DNA of 64,000 nucleotides, from positions 124,001 through 188,000 of the forward strand of contig CBDCWQ010000007.1 in NCBI GenBank assembly GCA_965223435.1. Reading direction: 5' to 3'. Each line of letters opens with the position of its first letter. The first letter of the stretch is position 1. This DNA comes from CBDCWQ01 sp965223435. GTDB taxonomy: Bacteria; Myxococcota; Kuafuiibacteriia; Kuafuiibacteriales; Kuafuiibacteriaceae. A program made the translations under genes and the position numbers. Under the pieces are notes generated by a model. The model worked only from the letters and a program-made list of their open reading frames with translations. It had not been told where the DNA came from and did not search any database. This document shows, one piece after another, positions 27,210-35,443 of the stretch.

Positions 27210-28076
27210 TCAGCCCCTGTCAAGGACAAACTGAACGGGCACATTGATCCACATTCCTTGGGCCAGCCCGCGCACTGTGCCGGGCTGAAAACGCCACTTT
27301 CTTTTCGCCCAATTCGTTGCTGCGGCATCGCATTCGGGAAAAAGGGACCGGATCACCCGGACCTCTCCCACCCGCCCGTCCGGCTGCACATAGGCCCGCA
27401 AGAGAAGCTTGCCTTCGATACCAAGGCGACGCGCTCGTCGCGGATATGGGGGTGTGCGGGCCCTCCGAGAGGACAGGAACACCGGCCGGGTCATGTGCTC
27501 CTTTGGCCCGATGCCGTTCTTGGTGTCGGGGCCCCATGCCTGTGGCCCCTCGTGCTCAGCGGCTTTCCCGACGGTGCCCCAAGAGGTGCCTCCTGTCGCT
27601 GGTGTGCCTCCCTCGAGTCCCCCGCGGTCCTGCCCTTGGGTGACTTGAGAAAAGCGCTGTGACGGCTCATATCCGCGTGGCTGGCGCACCAGGTCCCGCT
27701 CGCCTACACCGCTCTGTCGCCTTCTTGCCTTGGGTGCCCGTTTCCTCGGGGCTGGGCCACGCCTTTTTGGCATGGGGCCCTTTGGGTTTGTGAAACGACG
27801 CCCTTCCGTGGTCGTCGGCCGTGCTGCCGCTCCAAAGCCACGACTTTGCCCTCGTCCCGTCCCGCGGCGCGATGGCTGTGGCCGAGCCAGGCCACGGCCA
27901 GGGCCCCCGCTGTATAATGTGACCGCGACACGGTTTACTCGAGCGGGCGGCGGATGTTTTTGCAAAGGGCGGTAGGCGCCAAATCCGAAGAACAAGCCGC
28001 CATGAAGAAGGGCACTTAGGGACAGAGGAACCCACAGATCCCTGGTTCTGGACCGATGAACCCCCACGGCGGCCAC
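27210..28076 (-). CDS. TonB family energy-transducing protein
   Basis: 288 aa with the TonB layout: an N-terminal membrane helix (LWVPLSLSALLHGGLFFGFGAY), a long basic, Pro-, Gly- and Arg-rich periplasmic linker, and a C-terminal TonB domain (YPRRARRLGIEGKLLLRAYV, GRVGEVRVIRSL, KRKWRFQPGT, INVPVQFVL). It would pass proton-motive energy to outer-membrane receptors. The start is GTG at 28076 without a clear ribosome site; the helix begins only 13 residues later, which supports it. No exbB or exbD genes are adjacent. The linker is basic rather than the Pro-Glu/Pro-Lys rod of E. coli TonB. Confidence 0.85.
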   Translation of the reverse strand: MAAVGVHRSRTRDLWVPLSLSALLHGGLFFGFGAYRPLQKHPPPARVNRVAVTLYSGGPGRGLARPQPSRRGTGRGQSRGFGAAARPTTTEGRRFTNPKGPMPKRRGPAPRKRAPKARRRQSGVGERDLVRQPRGYEPSQRFSQVTQGQDRGGLEGGTPATGGTSWGTVGKAAEHEGPQAWGPDTKNGIGPKEHMTRPVFLSSRRARTPPYPRRARRLGIEGKLLLRAYVQPDGRVGEVRVIRSLFPECDAAATNWAKRKWRFQPGTVRGLAQGMWINVPVQFVLDRG

Positions 28077-28120
28077 CGTGCCGGCGCCGAGGAGAAAAGG
28101 TCAAGACTAGTCTAGTTTGT

Positions 28121-28346
28121 CTAGCAGGTTGCTGAAAAAGTCGCGGAGCGACGTTTCAGCGGCCTGCTCCCGTGCGCGTGCCCTTGCCCGTTCGCGTGCC
28201 CGCTTTGGAGTCCATCGCTTCAATCGCCAGGGAATACGGGACTTTTCCGAAAAAGGGCGTGCAACAAATGACCGGCGTCGAGTTCGGGTACGCGAACGGG
28301 CAAGGGCACGCGCACGGGAGCAGGGTGTTTTTCAACACCCTGCTAG
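28121..28346. mobile_element. MITE-like non-autonomous element with CTAG flanks
   Basis: The element is bounded by CTAG on both sides (28121-28124 and 28343-28346). Terminal inverted repeats CAGGTTGCTGAAAAA (28125-28139) and its counterpart ending TTTTTCAACACCCTG (28328-28342) match at 13 of 15 positions. Inside is a second, near-perfect inverted repeat: 39 bases at 28164-28202 pair with 28285-28323, with 38 of 39 matching. Each end can also fold on itself (AGCAGG...CCTGCT at the left, AGCAGGGTGT...ACACCCTGCT at the right). The 82-base centre encodes no transposase. The CTAG copies look like a 4-bp target duplication. The parent transposon family is not identified. Confidence 0.82.
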
Positions 28347-28379
28347 GTCCAGGTCCAGGTGGTTATGAGATGTGCTCAA

Positions 28380-28414
28380 GTACCGTCCCAGCGTGAAATG
28401 GGTCTGTTCTGGCT
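28380..28414. repeat. 35-bp dispersed repeat, copy 1
   Basis: The 35 bases starting GTACCGTCCCAGCG and ending CTGTTCTGGCT recur at 53397-53431 with a single mismatch (ATGGGTCTG here, ATGGCTCTG there). Both copies lie in non-coding DNA on the same strand, and the flanks do not match. This copy is 33 bases after the MITE-like element. Confidence 0.85.
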
Positions 28415-28539
28415 GAGCAAGTCTCGCGCCAGATTTTTCGCACGAGGAAGGAGCACGTTCTCTATAGGGGACTGACCAGAGTCGAAGGCGATGCGGCCCA
28501 TCCAAAGGCCCCCACCGCGGGCATGCGGGCGTCGCCGGA

Positions 28540-28731
28540 TCAGGCGGCGTCTTCTTCAGGAATCGAGCGATCGAGGGGAATGACGATGGGACCGTGGTCC
28601 TGTGGCTCCGACTCTCCCGGTTCGTCTTTGTGATTATCCACCGGAAGCTCTAGCCAGATCCGGCCACGGGCGCGCTCTCGGCGCGCACGTTCCTCCTGGT
28701 GGATTGCGTCTATGATGTATGCGTCCAGCAT
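28540..28731 (-). CDS. Small conserved-type hypothetical protein (MLDAYIID start)
   Basis: 63 aa. It starts MLDAYIIDAIHQEERARRERARG, an opening I recall from small unnamed proteins that are common in myxobacteria. A short amphipathic helix is followed by a beta-like LPV segment and an acidic, Pro-rich tail. ATG at 28731 follows GGGGAG closely; the frame runs further upstream but that part is Gly- and Pro-rich and unlikely to be coding. No function known. Confidence 0.65.
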   Translation of the reverse strand: MLDAYIIDAIHQEERARRERARGRIWLELPVDNHKDEPGESEPQDHGPIVIPLDRSIPEEDAA

Positions 28732-29112
28732 GGGTCTCCCCTTTCCGTCGCCCTCTCCTGGCGATCCGTCCTCTGTGGGGGTGCTTGGAGACGCGAGAAC
28801 AGCTCTGCCCCGGCCCACCCCGTTTACGCTATGCCACCCCCTCATTGATTATTGTCCTTCCTTGGAGGGCGCTCCGCAACTCCGATTCCCCTGGATCGGG
28901 TTTTTGCCCGTGGGCGCCCGCCTCGACGCCTCTATTCACAGGTGCCTATTGCCCGTCCGTTTGTGACACCGACAAAGCTAAGAACCGGCGTAAGGCCGTC
29001 AAGTCATTCGGAAAAACCCAAGATGAACCGAAGGTTGGCGTGATGCCAAACACGTCACCCGCGCGGTTTTCTTGCCAACACGTTCCGCTCGGCGTTTGTT
29101 GGTCCTGTTGTC
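28732..29112. other. Divergent intergenic region
   Basis: 381 bases between the minus-strand small protein and the plus-strand lipoprotein gene. It must hold promoters for both directions, but no box pair close to consensus was recognised. Long plus-strand open frames here (to 29480) overlap the real lipoprotein gene in another frame and are not credible. Confidence 0.4.
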
Positions 29113-29862
29113 GTGATGAAAAACACAGGTCTTCAATCCGTCTTCATGACGTCCGTTCTGGCCCTGGCCACATGTACGGTGGTTGGCGCCGGATGCACGT
29201 CAATGCGCTACGTGGGCTCCGTAGGTCGCGACCGAACCTACAGCAACCGCGGCTACGGCCTTTCGCTCAGGCTGAATCATGGTGGGCTCGAGGATCGATG
29301 GCATGTCCTCGATCCCAGCACCCCCTCTCACTTGCCGGACGCCCTGCGTCGCCAGAAAAAGCTGGTGGCCTTAGATCTCAACGGCAATGGTGTTCTCGAG
29401 CCCGCGGAGCTCACCCGCTCCTACCGGCCCATGCTTCAACTGGTCTCACGAAGCTCCACAACGACGAGGGTCATCGTTGATGTCGAGATCCTGGGCGGAA
29501 GCGATCGCCATGCATCTTTGGACCGTCTCCTCCAAGACGAACTCGAAAGACTTCCAGCCGTCTCTCCGGAGGCGAAAGACCAAGCGTACCTCAAGCGAAC
29601 CTCGCGGAGGCTGGCGCCCGATTTCGAGGCGCGCCTTCTCGAATTGCGCCCAGAGCGCCGAGACTCGACGTATCGGAGAATCGCCTTAATAGACCAAGGG
29701 CATTTTATGGCCGAAGACAACACACCCCGTCGGCAGGTGGTGAAAGTCGTGCTTGAGGGCAAAAGCCTTGAACCCAGGTTCCAAAAAGACCACGAACTCT
29801 TTTTGCGCGGTTTGGTCCTCAACCGAAGGGGCAGCAGCATGTCCATGCGTGAACGCTGGTAA
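29113..29862 (+). CDS. Lipoprotein with an EF-hand-like calcium loop
   Basis: About 249 aa. A signal peptide (SVFMTSVLALATCTVVGAGC) ends in a VGAGC lipobox, so the mature protein begins at Cys 28 or so. Residues around 92-103 read DLNGNGVLEPAE, a complete 12-residue EF-hand loop with Asp, Asn, Asn and the final Glu in the calcium-binding positions. The rest (VIVDVEILGGSDRHASLDRL, RRQVVKVVLEG) is not recognised. GTG at 29113 or ATG at 29116 are equally possible. The gene ends six bases before the next start, so the two form an operon. Confidence 0.7.
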   Translation: MMKNTGLQSVFMTSVLALATCTVVGAGCTSMRYVGSVGRDRTYSNRGYGLSLRLNHGGLEDRWHVLDPSTPSHLPDALRRQKKLVALDLNGNGVLEPAELTRSYRPMLQLVSRSSTTTRVIVDVEILGGSDRHASLDRLLQDELERLPAVSPEAKDQAYLKRTSRRLAPDFEARLLELRPERRDSTYRRIALIDQGHFMAEDNTPRRQVVKVVLEGKSLEPRFQKDHELFLRGLVLNRRGSSMSMRERW

Positions 29863-29868
29863 CTTTAG

Positions 29869-30993
29869 GTGTTCGAACCCAACACACCAGACCCTGTGCA
29901 CTTTGCGCTGGCTCGCCTGATGACTTGTCTGCCTGATCGGGGCGACGAATTTTGGCGACGAAGTCTCGCGGTCCAAGACTGGGCCGAATTGGCAAAAACC
30001 GCAGCGGAGCAAGGTCTCGCGAGCGTGCTTTATCACCACCTCACACAAGGCGCCAAGGAGGCCCCCGCACCACCACGTACCCAAAAAGACCATCGAGCCG
30101 CGCTTCGTCATTTGAGGCCCTACCACCTTCGGCAGCAAGCGCTCTCGGTGCGTCTCGAAACCACGTTGGCTGACGTGCTCCGCACTCTGCATAAGCACGA
30201 TGTCAAGTCCGTGGTCCTAAAAGGGCCTGTCCTGGCGTCACGTTTTTATCCCCACGCGGGAATGCGTGCGGCCTCAGACCTCGACCTTCTGGTCCGCACC
30301 GAAGACCTGAGCCGCGCCACAGATGCGCTCCACACACTGGACTACGCACCGCTGACAGGGGTTGATGTCGATGCATATCGCCGGTACCATCACCACATCC
30401 CCTTGGGACGCAAAGGCTTCCCGCCCATCGACTTGCACTTTCGGCTCCAAACGAATTTTGGCCGCGGACTCGCGGCCGAAGCCTCTTTCCGACGCGCAAT
30501 TCCTCACACCTGGTCTTCCACTCTGCAAGAAACAAACATTCTGCAACCCGAAGACGAATTTTTGTACCTCGCGGTCCATGCGGCTGCGCATCGTTTCGAA
30601 CGTTGGTCCTGGCTCTATGATCTGAAGCTCTTTTTATTCAAAGAAGGCCTGTCTCTGAGCGCAAAACAGATTCTGGCCCGGGCCAAGGATGAAGGGAGTC
30701 TGTCGGCGCTGGCCTTGACTTGCCTTTTTCTCGAAGATGGTCTTGGCGCAAGCCTTCCGTCGTCCCTGCGCGCCATCGGAGCCAATGCACGCATGCGTCT
30801 TGTGCAGCGATGGAGCCAACCCGGCCAGTGGGGATGGTTTCGCAAGCGCTTTCCGCAGGTCAGCAATCTGGCCTTTGCCCTTGTGTTGTCAGACAACGCA
30901 CAAGATGGGATCCGCTGTCTAAAACGGCGTTGTCTCTATCACTTCTTTTGGGAAAAGCGCGGCCGCGGGTCCCCCGGTTCGGCGTCGACCTGA
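29869..30993 (+). CDS. Uncharacterised nucleotidyltransferase family protein (NTP_transf_5 type)
   Basis: 374 aa. The motif VVLKGPVLASRFYPHAGMRAASDLDLLV, with two Asp residues for metal binding, is characteristic of the NTP_transf_5 nucleotidyltransferase family, often found near polysaccharide or signalling genes. The C-terminal half is helical, with HAAAHRFERWSWLYDLKLF, also seen in that family. Substrate unknown. The start is GTG at 29869, placed by the end of the lipoprotein gene six bases upstream. The 3' end overlaps the convergent small gene after hemB by 55 bases. Confidence 0.75.
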   Translation: MFEPNTPDPVHFALARLMTCLPDRGDEFWRRSLAVQDWAELAKTAAEQGLASVLYHHLTQGAKEAPAPPRTQKDHRAALRHLRPYHLRQQALSVRLETTLADVLRTLHKHDVKSVVLKGPVLASRFYPHAGMRAASDLDLLVRTEDLSRATDALHTLDYAPLTGVDVDAYRRYHHHIPLGRKGFPPIDLHFRLQTNFGRGLAAEASFRRAIPHTWSSTLQETNILQPEDEFLYLAVHAAAHRFERWSWLYDLKLFLFKEGLSLSAKQILARAKDEGSLSALALTCLFLEDGLGASLPSSLRAIGANARMRLVQRWSQPGQWGWFRKRFPQVSNLAFALVLSDNAQDGIRCLKRRCLYHFFWEKRGRGSPGSAST

Positions 30994-31190
30994 GTGAAGA
31001 CCAAAAAGGCCATCGAGGGCCGGCGGCTACTCTCTCTCATCGCGAATTGCATTCCATCTAAAACGAAACCCTTTTGAGCCCACTCGTTGAGAGCCCGTTC
31101 GATGGATTCGTCGGTGACCGTAGACAGTTCTACGACCTTATACACGGACGAGGCTTCGTCGGAGGCATCGTCTTCTATTTCCGAAGCCAT
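30939..31190 (-). CDS. Small protein downstream of hemB (DUF4177-like)
   Basis: 83 aa. An acidic start (MASEIEDDASDEASS) is followed by a compact domain YKVVELSTVTDESIERALNEWAQKGFVLDGMQF... MAFLVFTQ, which resembles DUF4177-type small proteins. Not firmly identified. ATG at 31190 overlaps the end of hemB by 16 bases and has GGAGG seven bases upstream, so translation is coupled to the haem operon. Its 3' end overlaps the convergent nucleotidyltransferase gene. Confidence 0.6.
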   Translation of the reverse strand: MASEIEDDASDEASSVYKVVELSTVTDESIERALNEWAQKGFVLDGMQFAMRESSRRPSMAFLVFTQVDAEPGDPRPRFSQKK

Positions 31191-32149
31191 CCCGCGACCT
31201 CCGTGGCCCAATAGCTGAAGATCATATCTGCCCCCGCTCGACGCATCGACAATAAGGTTTCCCGAATGGCGCGCTGGCGATCTATCCATCCATGGCGGGC
31301 GGCGGCCTCGATCATCGCCATTTCACCGCTGACGTTGTAGGCTGCAATGGGAAGATCGAACTCCTCACGGAGATCACGAATAAGGTCGAGGTAGGCCAAA
31401 GCTGGTTTGACCATCAAGATGTCCGCACCCTCAGCCACATCGAGTGCAGCCTCGCGAAGCGCCTCGCGTCCATTCGCGGGATCCATCTGGTAGCTTTGCC
31501 GATCGCCGAAACTAGGCTGAGAGTCGGCGGCTTCACGAAACGGGCCATAAAACGCGGATGCAAACTTCACCGCGTAGCTCAAGATGGGAACGTGCTCATG
31601 ATCGCTCTCGTCCAAAGCCTCCCGAACCGCCATGACCATGCCGTCCATCATACCGCTCGGAGCGACCACGTCTACGCCAGCCTCGGCCAACGAAACGGCC
31701 TGTTTTTGGAGGTTTTCCAGCGTGGCGTCATTGTCCACATCTGCATCAACCACCACCCCGCAGTGCCCGTGATCGGTGTATTCACAAAAACAAAGGTCTG
31801 CCATCACCGAGATCTGATCGTTGGCCTCCTTGATGGCCCGGACCGCCCTCTGCACAACCCCGCCGGAGTTCCAGCTCGACGAGCCTTCTTTGTCTTTTCT
31901 CTCGGAGATGCCAAACAAGATGATCGAAGAGATGCCCTGATCAAAAGCCCGTTTGGCTTCGACCACGGTACCGTCCACGGATCGTTGAAAGACACCCGGC
32001 ATCGATTCCACGGGGCGCGCAACGTTGCTGCCCGGCACCACAAAAAGCGGCTGTATGAGATCGCTCGGCGAGAGCTCCGTTTCGCGAACCAGGCGCCTGA
32101 GCGCAGGGGTCCTACGAAGCCGTCGGAGCCTAACAAGCGGAAACTCCAT
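31175..32149 (-). CDS. hemB: Delta-aminolevulinic acid dehydratase (porphobilinogen synthase)
   Basis: Condenses two aminolevulinate molecules to porphobilinogen (324 aa from ATG 32149, MEFPLVRLRRLRRTP). The zinc site is complete: LCFCEYTDHGHCG has the C-x-C-x7-C pattern of zinc-dependent enzymes. The Schiff-base lysines are in AVKFASAFYGPFREA and LMVKPALAYLDLI. Typical length. Last of the core haem genes in this minus-strand operon, about 95 bases after hemD. Confidence 0.96.
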   Translation of the reverse strand: MEFPLVRLRRLRRTPALRRLVRETELSPSDLIQPLFVVPGSNVARPVESMPGVFQRSVDGTVVEAKRAFDQGISSIILFGISERKDKEGSSSWNSGGVVQRAVRAIKEANDQISVMADLCFCEYTDHGHCGVVVDADVDNDATLENLQKQAVSLAEAGVDVVAPSGMMDGMVMAVREALDESDHEHVPILSYAVKFASAFYGPFREAADSQPSFGDRQSYQMDPANGREALREAALDVAEGADILMVKPALAYLDLIRDLREEFDLPIAAYNVSGEMAMIEAAARHGWIDRQRAIRETLLSMRRAGADMIFSYWATEVAGWLRK

Positions 32150-32244
32150 GTCCCTACGATGTTCAGATCTGTCGTTTCGGGGCAACCCATTGCCGCGCGA
32201 AAAACGTGCCCAAATCACGAACCGATCCTGTTGGCCTTTCGGGG

Positions 32245-33027
32245 TTATGGCCCAAAGTGATCACAAAGTACGTCTACGAGCGCCTCCAAGCTGGCCTCTT
32301 TGGGCATCAGATCCACGGTGACGCCGAGCTTGGCGGCCTTTTCTTGGGCCACCGGACCAATGACGGCCACGGCCATCTTGTCTAGAAAGTTGCGTGCTTG
32401 GGGGACGATTTCGAGAAAACGGCGAAGTGTTTCTCCCGACAGGAACGTGATGGCATCGGCTCCGGCCGCTCGCGTCACCAGGGCCGGATCCGGTGGGGTC
32501 GCGGATCTCACTTCGTAAACGTTGACGCTGTGAACGTGGGCACCCTCGCGCTCAAGGCGATCGCTCAGGTGGGTGCGACCTCGGGGCGTCCTTGGGAGCA
32601 AAAAACGCATGGTCGACAGACGCGTGCCGTAGGTTTCTACCAGATGTTCGGCGAGTGCCTCCGACCGAAACTCAGCCGGCGATGTCGTCAGGCCCTGAAA
32701 GATTCGCCGCAACTGGGCATTGCGCGTTAGGCCCTGCTGCGTTTTTCTGCCTACGCAGGCGACCGGGAGATCAATGGAAAGCTTCCAGAACTCGGCGCGT
32801 TCGGCGAGAAAACGGGCGGCGTGAAGCGAACCCAACAGAACCATATCAAAAGAAGACAGCATCTGAAGGGCTTGGTCTGCGTCCGTCCAGTCGTCGGTGG
32901 GAAGGATCTCAATGGCGGGCAGCGACAGCACTTCTGCGCCGCGGTCCGCGAGCAAAAGCTTAAGCGGATCACCGCATGAGGCTTCTCGGGTGACCACGAT
33001 TTGGCGACCGTACAGGGCGCTGGACAT
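32245..33027 (-). CDS. hemD: Uroporphyrinogen-III synthase
   Basis: Cyclises hydroxymethylbilane to uroporphyrinogen III (260 aa). The sequence is divergent, as is usual for HemD, but the bilobed pattern is visible: GRQIVVTREASCGDPLKLLLADRGAEVLSLPAIEI at the start, LLPRTPRGRTHLSDRLEREGAHVHSVNVYEV in the middle, ADAITFLSGETLRRFLE and VAVIGPVAQEKAAKLGV near the end. ATG at 33027 is supported by GGGAGG upstream. Its position between hemC and hemB settles the call. Confidence 0.9.
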   Translation of the reverse strand: MSSALYGRQIVVTREASCGDPLKLLLADRGAEVLSLPAIEILPTDDWTDADQALQMLSSFDMVLLGSLHAARFLAERAEFWKLSIDLPVACVGRKTQQGLTRNAQLRRIFQGLTTSPAEFRSEALAEHLVETYGTRLSTMRFLLPRTPRGRTHLSDRLEREGAHVHSVNVYEVRSATPPDPALVTRAAGADAITFLSGETLRRFLEIVPQARNFLDKMAVAVIGPVAQEKAAKLGVTVDLMPKEASLEALVDVLCDHFGP

Positions 33028-33158
33028 GCAAACTTGCCTCCCGTCAACCCCCGCTGCCGGACGTCGGCCACGCAGCTTTGCGCTTAGGCCAAGAATCATC
33101 GCCGGAGCGAGTCCGCCAGCCGCGAACATGGGCTGGCTTCACATGCATCTGGTTTTCC

Positions 33159-34073
33159 CTAAAGCGCATCGAGAACGTTTCTTGCGCCCTGTTCAAGGAG
33201 CGCATCGGCCACACGAACACCGACCATCGCTGCCTCTTCGCATGGGCCGGAATCGGTTTTTTCATAACGCTTTTTTCCGTCGAGGCTCAAGACCAAGCCT
33301 CGAAGGGTCACGTGGTCGTTTGTGACAGATGCGTGTCCCGCAATCGGCACTTGGCATCCCCCTTGCAGCCGATGCAAAAATGCTCTCTCGGTGACGGCCA
33401 TGACACGCGCGTCCCGGTCGTCGAGTGCGGCGAGTTGGGTCTTGGTGCGATCGTCAGAGCTTCTGGCCTCGACCGCGAGAATGCCTTGGCCGATCGCAGG
33501 AAGACAAACATTCGGGTCCAGGACCTCGCTCGCCAGCGAGCCGAGCCCGAGCCGTACCAGGCCCGCATAGGCCAAAACTGTGGCATCAAAGCCCTCCTCT
33601 TTGAGCTTTTTCAGACGGGTGCCAACATTTCCTCGAATCGGACGAATCTTCAAATCGGGACGCTGATGAAGCAGCTGGGCGGCCCTCCGCAACGAGGACG
33701 TGCCGACCACGGCACCCCGTGGCAAAGTCTCGAGGGTATGGGACTGTTTGGTAATGAGAGCATCCCGGGCATCTTCCCGCTTGGGGTACGCGACAATTTC
33801 GAGGCCTTCGGGGAGCTCGGTGGGCATGTCTTTGAGCGAATGGACTGCAATTTGGGCGCGGCCACCGAGAAGGGCGTCCTCAATTTCTTTCACAAATAGG
33901 TCTTTGCCCCCGACCTTCGACAGAGCCTGATCGAGAATGCGATCCCCCCGGGTACTCAAGGGAAGAAGCTGGACATCGAGGGTGGGATGAATGGCGGCGA
34001 GCGCACTTTGGATATGCTCCGCTTGCCAAACCGCCAGCGGGCTTTTTCGGGTCGCGATAGAAAACATGGCCAC
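33159..34073 (-). CDS. hemC: Porphobilinogen deaminase (hydroxymethylbilane synthase)
   Basis: Polymerises four porphobilinogens to hydroxymethylbilane (304 aa). Motifs: IATRKSPLAVWQAEHI, TRGDRI, GKDLFVKEIEDALL, AVHSLKDMPTELP, GTSSLRRAAQL, IRGNVGTRLKKL, LPAIGQGILAVEAR. The dipyrromethane cofactor Cys is in LQGGCQVPIAGHA near residue 242. Start GTG at 34073, two bases after the hemA stop; ATG at 34067 is the alternative. Confidence 0.96.
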   Translation of the reverse strand: MAMFSIATRKSPLAVWQAEHIQSALAAIHPTLDVQLLPLSTRGDRILDQALSKVGGKDLFVKEIEDALLGGRAQIAVHSLKDMPTELPEGLEIVAYPKREDARDALITKQSHTLETLPRGAVVGTSSLRRAAQLLHQRPDLKIRPIRGNVGTRLKKLKEEGFDATVLAYAGLVRLGLGSLASEVLDPNVCLPAIGQGILAVEARSSDDRTKTQLAALDDRDARVMAVTERAFLHRLQGGCQVPIAGHASVTNDHVTLRGLVLSLDGKKRYEKTDSGPCEEAAMVGVRVADALLEQGARNVLDAL

Positions 34074-34075
34074 CG

Positions 34076-35443
34076 TTACTTTTTATCGGCACTTTGGACC
34101 AAAGGCACAACCTTGTCGGCCTCAGGTGGTTCGGGACTGTCAAGGTCCCTGGTGTCGAGGGTCTGGGTGCTGTGGTCGGGCTCGATGGGAAACAACTGCA
34201 CCAGGGCGTCGATGAGAGGCCCTGGATCGCCATCTCGCCCCTCCCGCTTGAGTTCGTTCAAGACGGGATGAAATACCTTGTTGACGATGGATTGGGCCAT
34301 CAGGATCACCCTTTGACGTGCCTTGGGATCGGGGCTACGAAGCCCCCCCACGGTGCGTTCGGCTTCGCGCTCGGCAATGTCGGTCGCATAGCGCCGAAGC
34401 GCCTTGATCACCGGAACGACCTCCTGCGACTTCGACCAACGCAAAAACCCGAGGAGCTCCTCCTGAATGAGGCCCTCGGCCGACGCGGCTTCCTTGGCAC
34501 GGGCCTCGCGGTTCAGCTCGAGCACCGACTTGAGGTCGTCCACGTCATAAACAAAAACATTGTCCAGTTGGGAAACGAGAGGGTCGATGTCGCGGGGAAC
34601 CGCAATATCCACGAACAAAATGGACCGGTAGCGCCTCTTTCGAATGACCCGCGCCATCATTTTTCGGTCGACGATGTAGCCTGGAGCTGCGGTCGACGAG
34701 ATCACGATATCAGCACCGTTCAAGAGCATGGGGAGATCGCTGAGGCTGGAGGCCGCGCCGCCGATTTCTTTGGCAAGGCGTTCTGCAGTGGCCAGGGAGC
34801 GACTGGCAACACGGACCTTCGATACCCCGTAGGCACCCAGGTGCTTCGCCGCCAGGGTTGCCATCTTTCCTGCGCCTATAAGGAGAACCTCTTTGCCTTC
34901 GAGGGAGTGGAAAATTTCTTTGCCAAGTTCTACGGCAGCGAAGCTCATCGAAACTGCGTTTTCCGCGATACCCGTCTCGGTTCGGATTCGCTTGGCGACA
35001 AAAAACGCCTTTTGGAATACCCGATCGATGACCGGACCGACGGCTTGATGTTGGGTTGCAGCTTGATACGATTCTTTCACCTGCCCGAGAATCTGAGGCT
35101 CGCCGAGAACCATGGAGTCCAAAGAGGACGCCACGCGGAACAAGTGGCGGATACCTTCGGCCCCAGAGCGTTGGTAGAGGTGGGGCTCCAGGTCTTGCGG
35201 CGGCAAACGCGCGACCGATTCGAGGTATCGTTTCAAGCGCCGACCCAAAAGCCGTGGCTCTTCCGACCCGGCGATGTAAAGCTCGAAACGATTGCACGTA
35301 CAAAGAACGCAGGCCTCCTCGACCGAAGGGATTGCACGAAGACGCGCGAGCAAGGGGCCGAGCGGTTGTGTTTCTTGAGCGAAGCGTTCTCGAAGCTCGA
35401 TCGAGGCGGTATGGTGTGACAGGCCGACGATGGTAAACTTCAC
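34076..35443 (-). CDS. hemA: Glutamyl-tRNA reductase
   Basis: First committed enzyme of C5 haem synthesis, reducing Glu-tRNA to glutamate semialdehyde (455 aa). Seen: VGLSHHTASIELRERFA, the catalytic Cys in VLCTCNRFELY, LDSMVLGEPQILGQVKESYQ, the NADPH-binding VLLIGAGKMATLAAKHL, and DIAVPRDIDPLV. The GTG start at 35443 overlaps the stop of the HemX-like gene as GTGA; the longer open frame upstream lies in antiphase to that gene and is not used. The protein has an unremarkable C-terminal dimerisation domain with a short acidic tail. Confidence 0.96.
   Translation of the reverse strand: MKFTIVGLSHHTASIELRERFAQETQPLGPLLARLRAIPSVEEACVLCTCNRFELYIAGSEEPRLLGRRLKRYLESVARLPPQDLEPHLYQRSGAEGIRHLFRVASSLDSMVLGEPQILGQVKESYQAATQHQAVGPVIDRVFQKAFFVAKRIRTETGIAENAVSMSFAAVELGKEIFHSLEGKEVLLIGAGKMATLAAKHLGAYGVSKVRVASRSLATAERLAKEIGGAASSLSDLPMLLNGADIVISSTAAPGYIVDRKMMARVIRKRRYRSILFVDIAVPRDIDPLVSQLDNVFVYDVDDLKSVLELNREARAKEAASAEGLIQEELLGFLRWSKSQEVVPVIKALRRYATDIAEREAERTVGGLRSPDPKARQRVILMAQSIVNKVFHPVLNELKREGRDGDPGPLIDALVQLFPIEPDHSTQTLDTRDLDSPEPPEADKVVPLVQSADKK

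Noticed and set aside
28117..28396. Short frames within the MITE-like element
   Set aside because: They reflect the palindrome arms and show Arg/Ala-rich reads with no transposase motif.
28719..29480. 253-aa plus-strand frame
   Set aside because: It overlaps both the small minus-strand gene's start and the lipoprotein gene in a different phase, and lacks protein-like composition.
31292..32260. 322-aa plus-strand frame antisense to hemB
   Set aside because: It mirrors a highly conserved hemB and has a His- and Arg-rich composition typical of an antisense shadow.
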